Assembly (NCBI GenBank): GCA_900312665.1
Contig: ONZQ02000002.1
Location: forward strand, 1,274,459-1,338,458
Length of the DNA stretch: 64,000 nt
Source of the DNA: Cephalotrichum gorgonifer
Lineage: Eukaryota; Ascomycota; Sordariomycetes; Microascales; Microascaceae
Reading direction: 5' to 3'
This document shows, one piece after another, positions 35,964-46,600 of the stretch. A model generated the notes under the pieces. The model searched no databases and was not told the DNA's origin. It saw nothing but the letters and a program-made list of their open reading frames with translations. Position 1 is the stretch's first letter. Each line of letters begins with the position of its first letter. Position numbers and translations under genes: made by a program.

Positions 35964-37317
35964 TGTTTTAAGAGAATGTGTTCCTAGTCGAAGAGGAGGA
36001 CTCTAGGACTCGACAGTTGGAATAAGCGATGGTGTTGAAGCTTGGTGACCCGCCTCGCTGCAACAGGGCGATCATGCCTCGTTTTATGCTCAATCCATAT
36101 CTACCTACAACCTTCTAGAAAAGCATGGGGTCCCTATCGGACGGTTGAGCGGCTAGGTGCCAAGCATATACTCGGGTGGAAGCTGACAGCCTAGTAGTAC
36201 AAGTATGTAAGTTGTTAGCTCCACTGATAACGAACCAAGTACAATCTCGGACTTTCACGAACCCGAGTCGGCCGAGTAATATAACGGCTAACTAGCTCTG
36301 CTCATATTACGAGAGAGCACTAGGGGAATCCCTGCCTAGGCGAAATGATTTACCCGACTAGTGCTAGTGAGCATGTACTAAATGATAAGAAGGATAAACG
36401 GTCCCGGGAAGCAGGGGCAGAGATAACGATGTTCAGGATCCTACTCGTATCTCGAATTCGGACGGTATTTGTCAGTGTCTGTTAGTTTCGGAACATCAGA
36501 TTATATTTATTTTCCCTTGGCTTCATCACAAGCACCAGGGATATCCGATTGTCATCACCTGGCGCAGGACGCTCGTACTGGGAGGCTGTTCCCATATCCA
36601 CGACCAGATGCAAATAAATGTTTAACACCGTTAAGACCGTTTGACCTGGTTCTTACTTGTCACGGGCCAACGCCACGAAACAGGGGCAACCAGGCCGTCG
36701 GGACAGCCACATGGCCAATGCATCGGATACAGGGTGGGGAGATAGGCCCTCAGCCAATAACCAACACCGAAAGACCGTTATCTTCCCGTGGGATCCGGGG
36801 TCTTTCAGGGCGCACACCCCGCATTGCAGGGACTTCCGAGATTAGAGCGTGCCATTGATTATGTGTAATGAATTTGCTTGCTCAGAAACAGCCTGATCCT
36901 GCTGTCCTGTTAGTTAGATGACGGCGTGTATGACCAAACAAAGCGGGACAGAGAAACAAAAAGACATGCTCTGTAATACCCCGTTCAACACTGGGGATTC
37001 GTTTGTCGTCACCAACCCAACTACCAGTTGTAGTCTGTATTCAGGAGAGAAACAGCCTGTCTGAGACCCATTTAGTTTGGTTATCAGGACCCGAAGTCAC
37101 GGGACCAGTAGATGTTACGTCGACAGCTGGACCCACCTGCTATAAGCGAAGGCAATCGTAACTCAGCCATCCGCGTGTAACTCATCTCGTACACAAAGAG
37201 AAAGAGAAAGGGCAGCAATTGACGTATTTAATCCAGCGACGAGGATAGTCCTGGCAGCCCCGGAGAGGTCGCCCCGTCGCTTCCGTCTTCGACACCTGTC
37301 CGGTTCCGTCCGAAGAT
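35964..37317. other. Gene-free stretch
   Basis: 1.35 kb between the start of the amidase gene and the stop of the S8 protease gene. No supported gene. The part next to 35963 should be the amidase promoter. Confidence 0.4.
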
Positions 37318-40300
37318 CTAGACCCCGGGGAACCCCTTGAGATCAGTCGGCGACAGCATCGTCGTCGAAATCTCCCTCAGCTTCTCCAACCTATAACCCT
37401 TGCCGTCCAAGAAGCTCTCCCCGAAGACGTGATACGGCTGCAGGAAGGGCGGACCACCATCCTTGCTCCCACCGTCTCCGCTGAGGTTCCTGAAGACGGT
37501 GCGCATCCCCTTGGCCGTCTTCGCCACCCGCACCATCTTCGCCGGCCGCTTATCCTCGCCCTCCTCCGCAACAAGCTCGCAGTGCGCCTGTAGGCAGCAC
37601 AGAACCATGGCCGCCAGCCCCGCCGCGTACGCCGTGGCGTACGAGCTACCCTTGGCCGGCGGGCCCCCGGGCCTCTGGATCTCCTCGCCGGGTAGGATGA
37701 AGTCCGAGTGCACGAGCGCGTTATCCTCGGTCACCTTGCCGAAGCGCGTCGCCGAGCCGATCTTGATCACGTCGTCGGACAGGCCCACGGGCGCCACCTC
37801 TTGCAGCTGGACCTCCTTGTCCGGAAGGGCCGCGAAGAGGATGGCCTTCCGCGCTGCCTCCTTGACCAGGCCGGCGAACTCGGCCTTGTCGTCGTTCTCA
37901 TCCTGGCTCTCGAACTTCCACTCGTAAGACCAGCTCATAGAGATTATTTCGACGCCGTTGTCGATGGCCCATCGTAAGGCCTGTATAAGTCCAGCCAGTC
38001 AGCCTCACGCCACTCTCTACAGTACTCTATCCTCGCGTCGAGGTCTGTGGAGGGAAGGGTCCCTGAGATGGTGAGAATTTGAGATTTTCTTACCTTGGAA
38101 CAGGACTTAATGGTGAACTTGTCGTTGCCGGCTGCCTTCGAGTCGTCCAGGCGGCAGATTCGGAGCGTCGTCATGGGGCACACCTCACGGATACACCCGG
38201 CCATCTCCGTGCCGTGGACACAAGGACCGACGAAATACTCGATGCCGTCCCCACGAAACGACCACCCCGTCTGGTCGCCCTCCAGACCCATCAGTTTCAC
38301 CCCGTCATCCAACAGCGCCACCTCTACAAGCGGCTTGTCCCGCGGCGACAGACTGCGCGTGATGTTAGTCATGAAGCCGTTGAACTTCTTCAGCCGGCCC
38401 ACCCAGTCCTTCCTCTCAAGTCTGCATTATGTCCGAATGAAAACCCCACGGATTAGTCTTGCACACGAACAAGCTGGTAGAGGTGATGAAGAAAGGGGAG
38501 GTGGGGTGCTTACGTAGCTCCAGAGCTAAGCGACGATATTTGCCCCTTTCCGTCCCGTCCCTTGCCGACACCGTTCTGATTAGACCCGTCATCCTCGCCA
38601 GACGAGTCCGGGATGGTGTATGAGATGTCATCATCCTCGAGCCAGGGACACTGTTCTCTGATCCCTCGCTTAAACCCCTTCTTGTAGGCCAGGCAGTCCG
38701 CCTTGTCGTTTGCGTTCTTGGAAATACGACACGTTAGAATCCTGCTATTCAACACGGGCCCCCGGAGGGAGACAACAGACTGTGGTGTCCCACCTTTGGA
38801 TAGATCTCGATGATGAGTTTTTTGAGCTAGTGTTGTGCAGCGTTAGTCGGAGGCACCTTTAAAGAGGAGCTCATATGTATCCATGTCCTTTGCCTTACCC
38901 TCTTCAACCGCGAAAGAGCCAAGTCACACGCCCAGCCCCTCAGGACCGCGGTATTCCCCTGGGAGTAGAGGTATACCTCATGAGCATCGGGAACAGCGGT
39001 GGCAACGGTATCAGCGCAGATATCAAACTTCTTCCACTTCCAGACCTCCACGCCAAAGTCCCGAGGCAGGTTCCCGTCGGCATCGGCCCTGCCCCTCATG
39101 GCCTCCCGGATCGCGGCATTGCTATGCGGCTCCGGCCCGCTGTCGTCGACCTCCACCGTGAAGATTTTCCTCACCTTGTTCTTCCCGTCGGGTGAACCCT
39201 CCCACAGCCACTCGAAGAGGGTCTTGTAGGGGTCTAGCTCGGCCTCCTGAGACACCTTACGGCCCTCGCTCCCGTCCCGCCTCACACTACCGGGATTCGC
39301 TGTGGAGCCGGGATCGGGCGCTCTATTCCCCCGTTCCTCAGTGTCTCGTGGCCCGCTGGGCGTTCCCAGCGGCTTCCAATACGGCAGCCGGATAAATTCC
39401 AGCACCGTCTCGAACTTCATACCAGACAGGTCGCGCACCGTCTCGATATAGCTCTTGTCGAGCATGACGGACTCATCCATCAGAGTCAGCGAAAAGCGTT
39501 TCTCTAGTTTTCCGGGTTAGCGAAAGGACGGAACATCGATATCCGGGTAGGCAGTCTTGACCAGTTTTTAACTCACCCGCTTTCAGATCCCAATATAAAA
39601 AGTTTCTTTTGGTCTCCTGGAGGTCCACATCCACCATCTGCTTCTTCTTGTCCGGGACCGGCTCCCGATAGCCGATACACTTCCTCTTCAGCAACTCCTC
39701 TGCACGGGACCTCCACAACGTGTTTTCCGGCTCCTTTGCGGCCTTGAGCGTCTTCAGTATGCGATACGCGGTTCTCGCGCTGTCACCGGCGCCAGTTGAC
39801 AAGAATATGGACTTGGGCCTCCGGTTGACAAGCGCCTCTATCGTAGTGAAGAGGAGCTCATAGTCGAGGGACTGCTCGCTGAACAGCTGTACGGCAATCT
39901 GCAGAGGGGTGGGGCCTTTTTCGGGGGCCTCGTCGAACACATCGCTCGGGCACAGGTCAAGAAAGGTCTCGAAACTTTGGCGAGGGATGGTCTGGGCTCT
40001 CCCGTCCAGCCCGCAGTCAAACCGCTTGGCGACGAGCAGTGGTTTGAGGCAGTCGCTGTGCACCCTTTCCCGGTCTCGAAGCGCGACCCTGAGGGCCTTC
40101 CTTAGCCTCTCGTCCTCTCTCAGAACCTTGTGAGCGTCTATTTCGTCATGGAGGCATCGGTACATGTGCGTATCATCAATACCCTCTCTGTCGCCGAGAC
40201 TCGATTGCTCGTCTCCGAGAGTTGATTGCTCGTCGCCGAGACTCGATTGCGCGTCCTCGATACTCGATTGCGCGTCCTGCCGCTCCTCTTTATCGACAAG

Positions 40301-40975
40301 CTCAAAGCTGGTCACGTTCTCGCCAACATTCCCGCCTTTCTCACACTGCCGGCGTCGTTTCTCGGTTACATCCCACAGGGGACACACCTCGTTCTCCCTC
40401 CTGCACTCTTTCGAGGTCACATTGAGCCTCCCAGCTACAGAATTCGGGACCACTAGCTTGATGATCCTTAAGAAGATCGCGGCCTCGCATTTGGGTGCCT
40501 CGAAGAGGGGAATCTGATCCCTCGCAGAGTCCGTGAAGAACGTCGGGTTGTCGACGACGACCTGTTCGATAACGTCGAGTGCTTTATCCGTCAAGAGGGT
40601 GTCGGGGATGTTGCCGGCACCAATGTTGCGGCTGGACTTCTTTTCTTTGAGTGCCTGGATCGCCCGGTGGAGAACGTTCTCGTTGTCCAACGCCAACTTA
40701 TTTAGGGCGTTCTTATACTCGGCGTATTTCTCGTTGTTGAGGTCATACTCCTGACCTGGCCCTTTCATCCAGCTGTTCACGAGGCGCTTATGCTGAAGAA
40801 GGACCTGGAATTTTTCGTTGTCCTCGTCGTCCGTCAGTGCATCGTTGCTGTTGGACTGGATCTTGTCTGGCTTGTATGCCTCTTCCTTGCCAGACTTTCC
40901 CCGCTTGTCAACGCCCAACCCCGGCTTCACCACAGCTGTGGGAACTTCAATGAAATCTGAGACCTTTTTCGGCAT
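37318..40975 (-). CDS. Intracellular subtilisin-like serine protease (S8) with long N-terminal region
   Basis: Six exons by my reading: 40975-39577, 39503-38899, 38826-38794 (33 bases), 38716-38514, 38421-38094 and 37980-37318. All phases agree; 1,076 residues. There is no signal peptide, so it should act in the cytoplasm. Residues 1-745 are a helical region of unknown fold with a 7-residue repeat near residue 240. The last 330 residues are the peptidase: Asp about 785 (VALLDDGV), His about 816 (VHGTEMAG), Ser about 969 (GSSYATAYAAG). The usual oxyanion Asn is not evident. In fungi S8 domains occur in NLR proteins and in the HET-Q2 protease of Podospora, which cleaves the gasdermin-like HET-Q1. 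The neighbours (an unknown 308-residue protein transcribed divergently, then an NLR) suggest a related defence or incompatibility role; that part is inference. Confidence 0.83.
40190..40278. repeat. 21-base coding minisatellite in the S8 protease gene
   Basis: Four in-frame copies encoding a seven-residue unit of the form D-A/E-Q-S-S/T-L/I-G/E. Copies are similar but not identical. It lies in exon 1, ahead of the protease domain. Confidence 0.85.
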
Positions 40976-41632
40976 TTTTTGAGAATCGTATATATGTAGG
41001 TGAGTTTTTATGTGGCCTTGGGGTCAATGTTTATGGTAATCATAACATCTAACACCGCCGTACGGGACCCAGCTGTCGGTCGGGCAGGAAGGCGAATATT
41101 CCACTCGGCGGTTTGGCCAGGATCTTTCTAACGGAATATTACGGCAGACACTTTCCCCCTAAAGGTAGGAACCAAACAAATAACACAAAGGAAGCTGCAT
41201 AATAGCCAGACCCTAGCTCCGGAAACAACGGGAAGGGGCCTAGGATTGTCGACTCGTCGTAGTCGAAAATGAGGGTGTCGTCGGCATGATGCCCATTGGC
41301 TAGCACAGGATACGCGAGCCTGTTGGAGCAATAAGCATGCTGCAGCTTCCTCTGGATGGAGATAGACAGCCTGGTGATGCCCTCAACTCCAAGTCCAGAA
41401 TGGTGCTTTCGTCACCCACTCCAGAAAAGTATTGGCGAAGTAGCTTCGAAGTACTTACCCCGAAGTCCAATCGCGCTTCCTTGACTCCCGAGCATCTCCA
41501 GTAAATATCTAGTAGCACCCGTACCTGCCTCCTCAGAGCTGCCCTTATTCTCAGAACTAGTACCTATTTCTATCGTCGAGCGAGCTTACTCCTTAGGACA
41601 GGCACATACATCTAGCGTCACTGACGGTAGCT
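40976..41632. promoter_or_regulatory. Divergent promoter region, S8 protease / 308-residue protein
   Basis: 657 bases between two start codons facing away from each other. Such a layout allows joint control of the two genes. No specific factor site is claimed. Confidence 0.5.
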
Positions 41633-42559
41633 ATGTCCGACAACAAAGATGAAATAGACCCGTACGCCTTTGACATCCAGCTTAACATAGACGACGATGA
41701 CCGCGACTACCGCAGATACAATGACGGTGACGAGACTCAACGGCCCGATATCCTCGACGACCGCTGCGACGACCTCCTACTGATGGCCCGTATCGACCGC
41801 ATCGTCCATGGCACCGAGGCTGAGAGTGGCAAGCCGGCCACGCTCATCGTCTTCGGGTTCCGCTTCCACGGAATCAACGAGGAGCGGCGCTTCCGCGAAG
41901 CCATCATCGATATCACCTTTCGCGACGAGCAGAAGCGCCACGCCTCCGACCCGGAGGTCACGGCCCTGTGGCCCAACGGCGACTTCACCCTGGGAGACCC
42001 CACCGAGGTCCAGGTCGAGGAATCCAAATCCACCGAAGCAGGGGCCGACGCCAAGGCCGGCGGCGGCGGCGCGGAGACTGGCGGGCGGATCTCGCAGAAG
42101 TGGGAGCGGCGGCTGAACTACAAGAAGACGGACCGCTCGACGATGACGGGCTCTATCGTGCTCGACACAAACGTCCGAAAGTTTGGGAAGAACAATGGGG
42201 TGCGCCTGACGATTGCCGAGAACTCATTGGCCCGTTCAGGGCTCGTCACAGACCTCCGCGCTGCGGTCCTCCTGCGCCGCCAGAGCGTCGCCGACAACTT
42301 CCTCGCCACGGTACGGATCGAGGCAAAGGCGCACTTCTTTTACAACGCGGTCAAGGAGCTGAGGAAGCTGTCGCCTTTCGGCCGGCGGCCGGCGGACCCA
42401 GTCAAGTTCGTCCCGGGCGTGCAGTACCTGCGACCGCCTACGCTCGCCGGCTTCCTGGAGGCCAAGCTGGCGGAGAAGATTGACGAGAAGGAGCTGAATG
42501 CCGCGAAGCTCGACAGCTTAGCGGGGGCGCTGGGCACTACCGTTCTCGCTACGTCGTAG
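41633..42559 (+). CDS. Uncharacterised fungal protein, 308 residues, paired with the S8 protease
   Basis: Single-exon gene starting MSDNKDEIDPYAF, no signal peptide. I do not recognise a named domain. The acidic N-terminal 40 residues are followed by what looks like beta-strand-rich sequence (TLIVFGFRFHG, REAIIDITFRDE), a Gly/Ala/Glu-rich flexible linker near residues 125-150, then a second ordered part (VRLTIAENSLARSGLV, LRAAVLLRRQS, NFLATVRIEA) and a C-terminal helical tail ending LGTTVLATS. I have an impression of similar orphan proteins in other ascomycetes but cannot cite one. Because it lies head-to-head with a protease and next to an NLR, it may be the protease's substrate, partner or inhibitor. 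A gasdermin-like fold would fit the HET-Q precedent, but I see no sequence motif that shows it. Confidence 0.7.
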   Translation: MSDNKDEIDPYAFDIQLNIDDDDRDYRRYNDGDETQRPDILDDRCDDLLLMARIDRIVHGTEAESGKPATLIVFGFRFHGINEERRFREAIIDITFRDEQKRHASDPEVTALWPNGDFTLGDPTEVQVEESKSTEAGADAKAGGGGAETGGRISQKWERRLNYKKTDRSTMTGSIVLDTNVRKFGKNNGVRLTIAENSLARSGLVTDLRAAVLLRRQSVADNFLATVRIEAKAHFFYNAVKELRKLSPFGRRPADPVKFVPGVQYLRPPTLAGFLEAKLAEKIDEKELNAAKLDSLAGALGTTVLATS

Positions 42560-43632
42560 TGACTTTACTTCACGACACTTGTGTTGACTGGTTTTGAAAT
42601 CCGATGACTTTTCCACTGAACGGCTTGTCCAACGATTGAGTGCCAGCCCATTTAGTGATTACTTCATAGAACCCTCATCATACCTTGGGAGTACTTTGAC
42701 GCTACTTCGCCTCCGCAGGCGTTGCGTTCAGCACGTTATCCGGCCTGACCTGACTCTACTCGCAATCACACCCACCCTCTTAGCAATCGCCAGGGTATTG
42801 GCGTGACGAACCCGCCCAGAAGTTGTAGTGCTCCTCGAGTATTCGTAAGTGCCACACTAATGGCACGGGCCGCGAGGATAACACATGGAGGCAATAACGG
42901 CGTGAGTGGGGAGTTCGGGCAGCAAGCCTATCAGAGCATGAGAAAGCGGACTTGCCGGAGCCGTTGCATGAAGTGGCAGACGCCACGCATACGCACTTCT
43001 ATTCCAGCTGTCACACACCACTGGTGGAGGGGCCCCTCGCACCTCGAGACGCACCCAGCTGAAAGTCACCCGGTTTCTCCATGCAGCGTTTTCGGGAACC
43101 GATTGGTCTCATCCCATGGCGGCCGGTGAGCTCTCTCGTAATCTGAGTGGCTAAGAACTGTGACAGACCAGAAACCCTGCAACTGGGCGCGGCGCGTGCA
43201 TGCCTGCAGGGTAGCAACGGAGCCTTCCTCTTCGCGGGGGATACGGATGGAGCGGGAGCCTGTCATGGCCGCGTAGAGTCTTATCATTCCAGCAGGCTGG
43301 ACTCATTGCGTCCTTAACCGCAATTCGCGAGAGTACGAAAGTAGCTCGCTACAGCATTGGTCATATTTCGCTTGCGCCGCAATATGACATGAGACATCCA
43401 TTCGATTGAGGGGCATGCAGAATCCCTACCCTATTGTCTTTCAGAGCGTGTCATTGACTTCGGCAAGCATTGTCGTCCCTCGTGGCTCATTTCCGCATTC
43501 CACAGGCTACCTGATCCGGAGATGTGTTTTTTATGTACTCCGTAGGGTAGGACATATGGTAGTAAGGCCGTTGCTGAGCTGGTCTCATCTGGGGAGATAC
43601 TGCTCATCTCCATCCGTTTGGCTTCAACCATC
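42560..43632. other. Upstream region of the NLR-like gene
   Basis: About 1.07 kb without a supported gene, between the stop of the 308-residue protein gene and the proposed NLR start. The true NLR start could lie in here if another 5' exon exists. Confidence 0.4.
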
Positions 43633-46600
43633 ATGACTGAACAGCATGACACAGAGTTTCGGCCGCTGGCCAGGCGAGAATACAGGTTTGTTAACCGCCT
43701 TCCTTTTAACCTCGTCTCCATGCTACTCAAACCAGTACTTTAGAGGCCGTTTGTTAACGCGGACCGGGGGGTAGGATATACTTGGTGGGGTTCCCAGAGC
43801 GCTCTCAAGTCCTAAACACTCTGCCCATACCCACCGTGATAGAAGGCATCGTGCCGGAGGCCGAGATAGTACGGCATGACATATTTCGGGGCGACCCTAA
43901 CTCACGCCCAGCGGATGTATCGGCGGCCCGCAAAACAACCGCCGAAGAGCCCGAGGACCAGGGAACCAGTACACTGAAGGACGACATCAGTGACGGGGAC
44001 GTGCATGCGGACTCGGCGTCCGCTACGAGCGTCGCAGCTCACAACTTCTTCACGCCAGAATGGATTGAAGAGGAGGGCGTCCAACTTCTCAGCCGAATAC
44101 AGAAGCATGCTCGCTCCGAGGAAACCGGTGATCGGCCTCAGGTCGTGCTTGCCGGACATGGATTGGGCGGTGTCATAGTCAAGCAGGTAAGTAGAAACCG
44201 GTCGCCCTCTAGCCAAGTCCATAATGCGTGAGCTAACCCACCCAGGCCATCGTCGTCGCCAATACCGACCCGAGGTTCTACGACACCTCCTTGGACGTCG
44301 CGAGCCTCATCTTCTTCACGACGCCCCACCGGGCAACGGCCTCGGTGACGTGGGAGGAGGTCCTCTCCAGGCTGCTCAGGGCGACGGGGAGGAACAGGCA
44401 GGCGCACCTCCTGTCCGGAATTGTCGATTTCGTGTCGAGGCTCCCCCTCGCCTTCTACCGCTTCGCGTCGAAATACGCCATTGTGAACTTCGTGCAGGCC
44501 GGGAATGGCAGTGACAATTTTAAATTCAATAACGACATCGAGGAGGTCGTGGGCTGGAGCGAGCGTGAGGGTAGAATTGACGCCGCGACATGCGTCTCTG
44601 ACAACCTGGCGGCGCTAGCATCGCTTCGGAAGCACTTCGCTCCGCGCCAGGTGCTGTCCGGGCAGGACGAAGGCGAGTCTCCTAGAAGGCAGTTGCTTCA
44701 GAAGGGCTTCTAACATGGGCAGCAGGCAATACGCACCACTTGAGAGGCCTATCTCATTCCAAAGTCAACGAAGCATATTTCAAAACATTGCAGGCGCTCT
44801 CCGAGCCCGGACATGTCATCTACCAGCCTAGGACGCTGACCAGGCCTGAACAGTTCGACAACCTTCGATCCATCTACCACACACTCACCAGCAGCGTCTC
44901 CCTGAAGAGTATGCGCGGCGGCTCCGTCCAGGTGATCGGCACTGCCGGGCTCGGCAAGTCTGCTCTCGTAAAGCTCATCTCCCAGGACATCATGCAGGAG
45001 TCACCGGTTGTCATTATCGAGAATTTCAACAACCCACCTGATCAGCCCACGAGAAACCTGTACAGCGTCTACGTATCCTTTGTGCACCAGATTATCTCCC
45101 AGAGACCGTCGCTCTTCCGCCCAGTCCACAATCGCCTGACTCGCCTTACACGCGAGGACGTGTGGATGGAGAAGGCCCTACTTGCCCACCTCACCGCGAT
45201 TCTCCTGCTCGCCAAGAATGTGGACTTTCTGATTGTTATTTACGATTGGGAGACGTGGCCCGCGGTGGTACGGTCCTGGTGGTGCGACTTACCCGGCCTG
45301 TTTTCGAAGTCCAGTGGGTCCGCGGCCACATTCCTCATCAGCAGTCAGGAGCGTATTCACGCCCTTTCTCCGGAGAAGACACGTCCCCTTAACATGGCTG
45401 AGAAGTATCCACGCTACAAGCACTCCCTGATACGCACCAGAACGCGGCAGTTCCTAGGCCCTCCTTCCAGCGCGACGCCCGTCTCTGATGACCATAACCA
45501 GGAGGTTCGAAAGAAGATCATCGAAACAGCCCGGGGGTTCGAGGGCTCGTTTACGGCAACGAACCAATACATGACCAGTCTCTTTGATTCGTTCACTCTG
45601 AGCACGCCGAACGCGCTGAGGTGGAGCATCCAGCGGGCGCCGGCTACGGAGGAGGCCCTCTATGAGTCGTACCTGAAGCTTATCCAGAGCCGCCAGTCTT
45701 GGGCTATTTCTTGGGCCACGATAGCGGTGTCGTGGGTGCTGCGGGCCGTGCGGCCACTCCGCATCGAAGAACTCAACGTGGCGGCAGCGGTCTCACGCAT
45801 TTGTCTTAACCCTGCCGACATCAAGAAGGCCATGTCCATCACCCCTGAGCGAGATCTCCGAGCTCACCTGAGTGGCTTGGTCACTATAGAGGATGGGACT
45901 ATCCGGATCGTTAGCCCGTTGGCAAAGACGGTCTTGTGCAAGACTGATCTGAGCCCATTCGTAATGGAGACCGACTATACCATCACTCTTCTGTGCTTAC
46001 ACTACTTGGGAGTCATTCTCAGTAGCGACTCACCGGACATTCAGGAAAGTCTCGCGTCTTATGTGTCGTTCCAGCACCGGAGATACGGACCTCCACAGCC
46101 TGTGTTAGAGCTTCTCAGCTACGCCTGCCAGTTCTGGCACGTCCATTTCCTTAGAGTCGACGACCCTGATGAGCCAATCAAGGAGGAGGTGGCCGAATTT
46201 CTCAAGTCGGGTCCGGTGGCGGGCCAGTGGTTCGACCTGCATCTGCTCTGTGCTGCGTTACGGTCAAGCCCACTGAGTACTGAAGATAGGGTTCCGTCAT
46301 CGCAAAAATCCCCTGACCCGGGGGCGGAGGCAATATCAAAGGACCCAGGTGAAGATGACACGGCTCGCAGCCCCGGGCCCGAAGGCGCGGAAGCTACGGA
46401 ACATAGCACTAGTAGCAAGCCTGACGGAAGGGTGGAACGTCCGACTCCCACTCAGATGGCCTGCTACCTTGGCCTTTCGGCCGTTCTTCCATATCTTTCG
46501 GAGGAGACTGAGGATGGCGCCTGTGGCACATCTGAGGACCAGAAACCGGTCACCGTTCGACGCGGCCCTCTGGAACGCAGGATTATTCCCAGGGGCATCC

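Noticed and set aside
41633..42559. Calling the 308-residue protein a gasdermin
   Set aside because: Position next to a subtilase is suggestive, but I see no sequence feature that demonstrates the fold, so it is kept as a hypothesis only.
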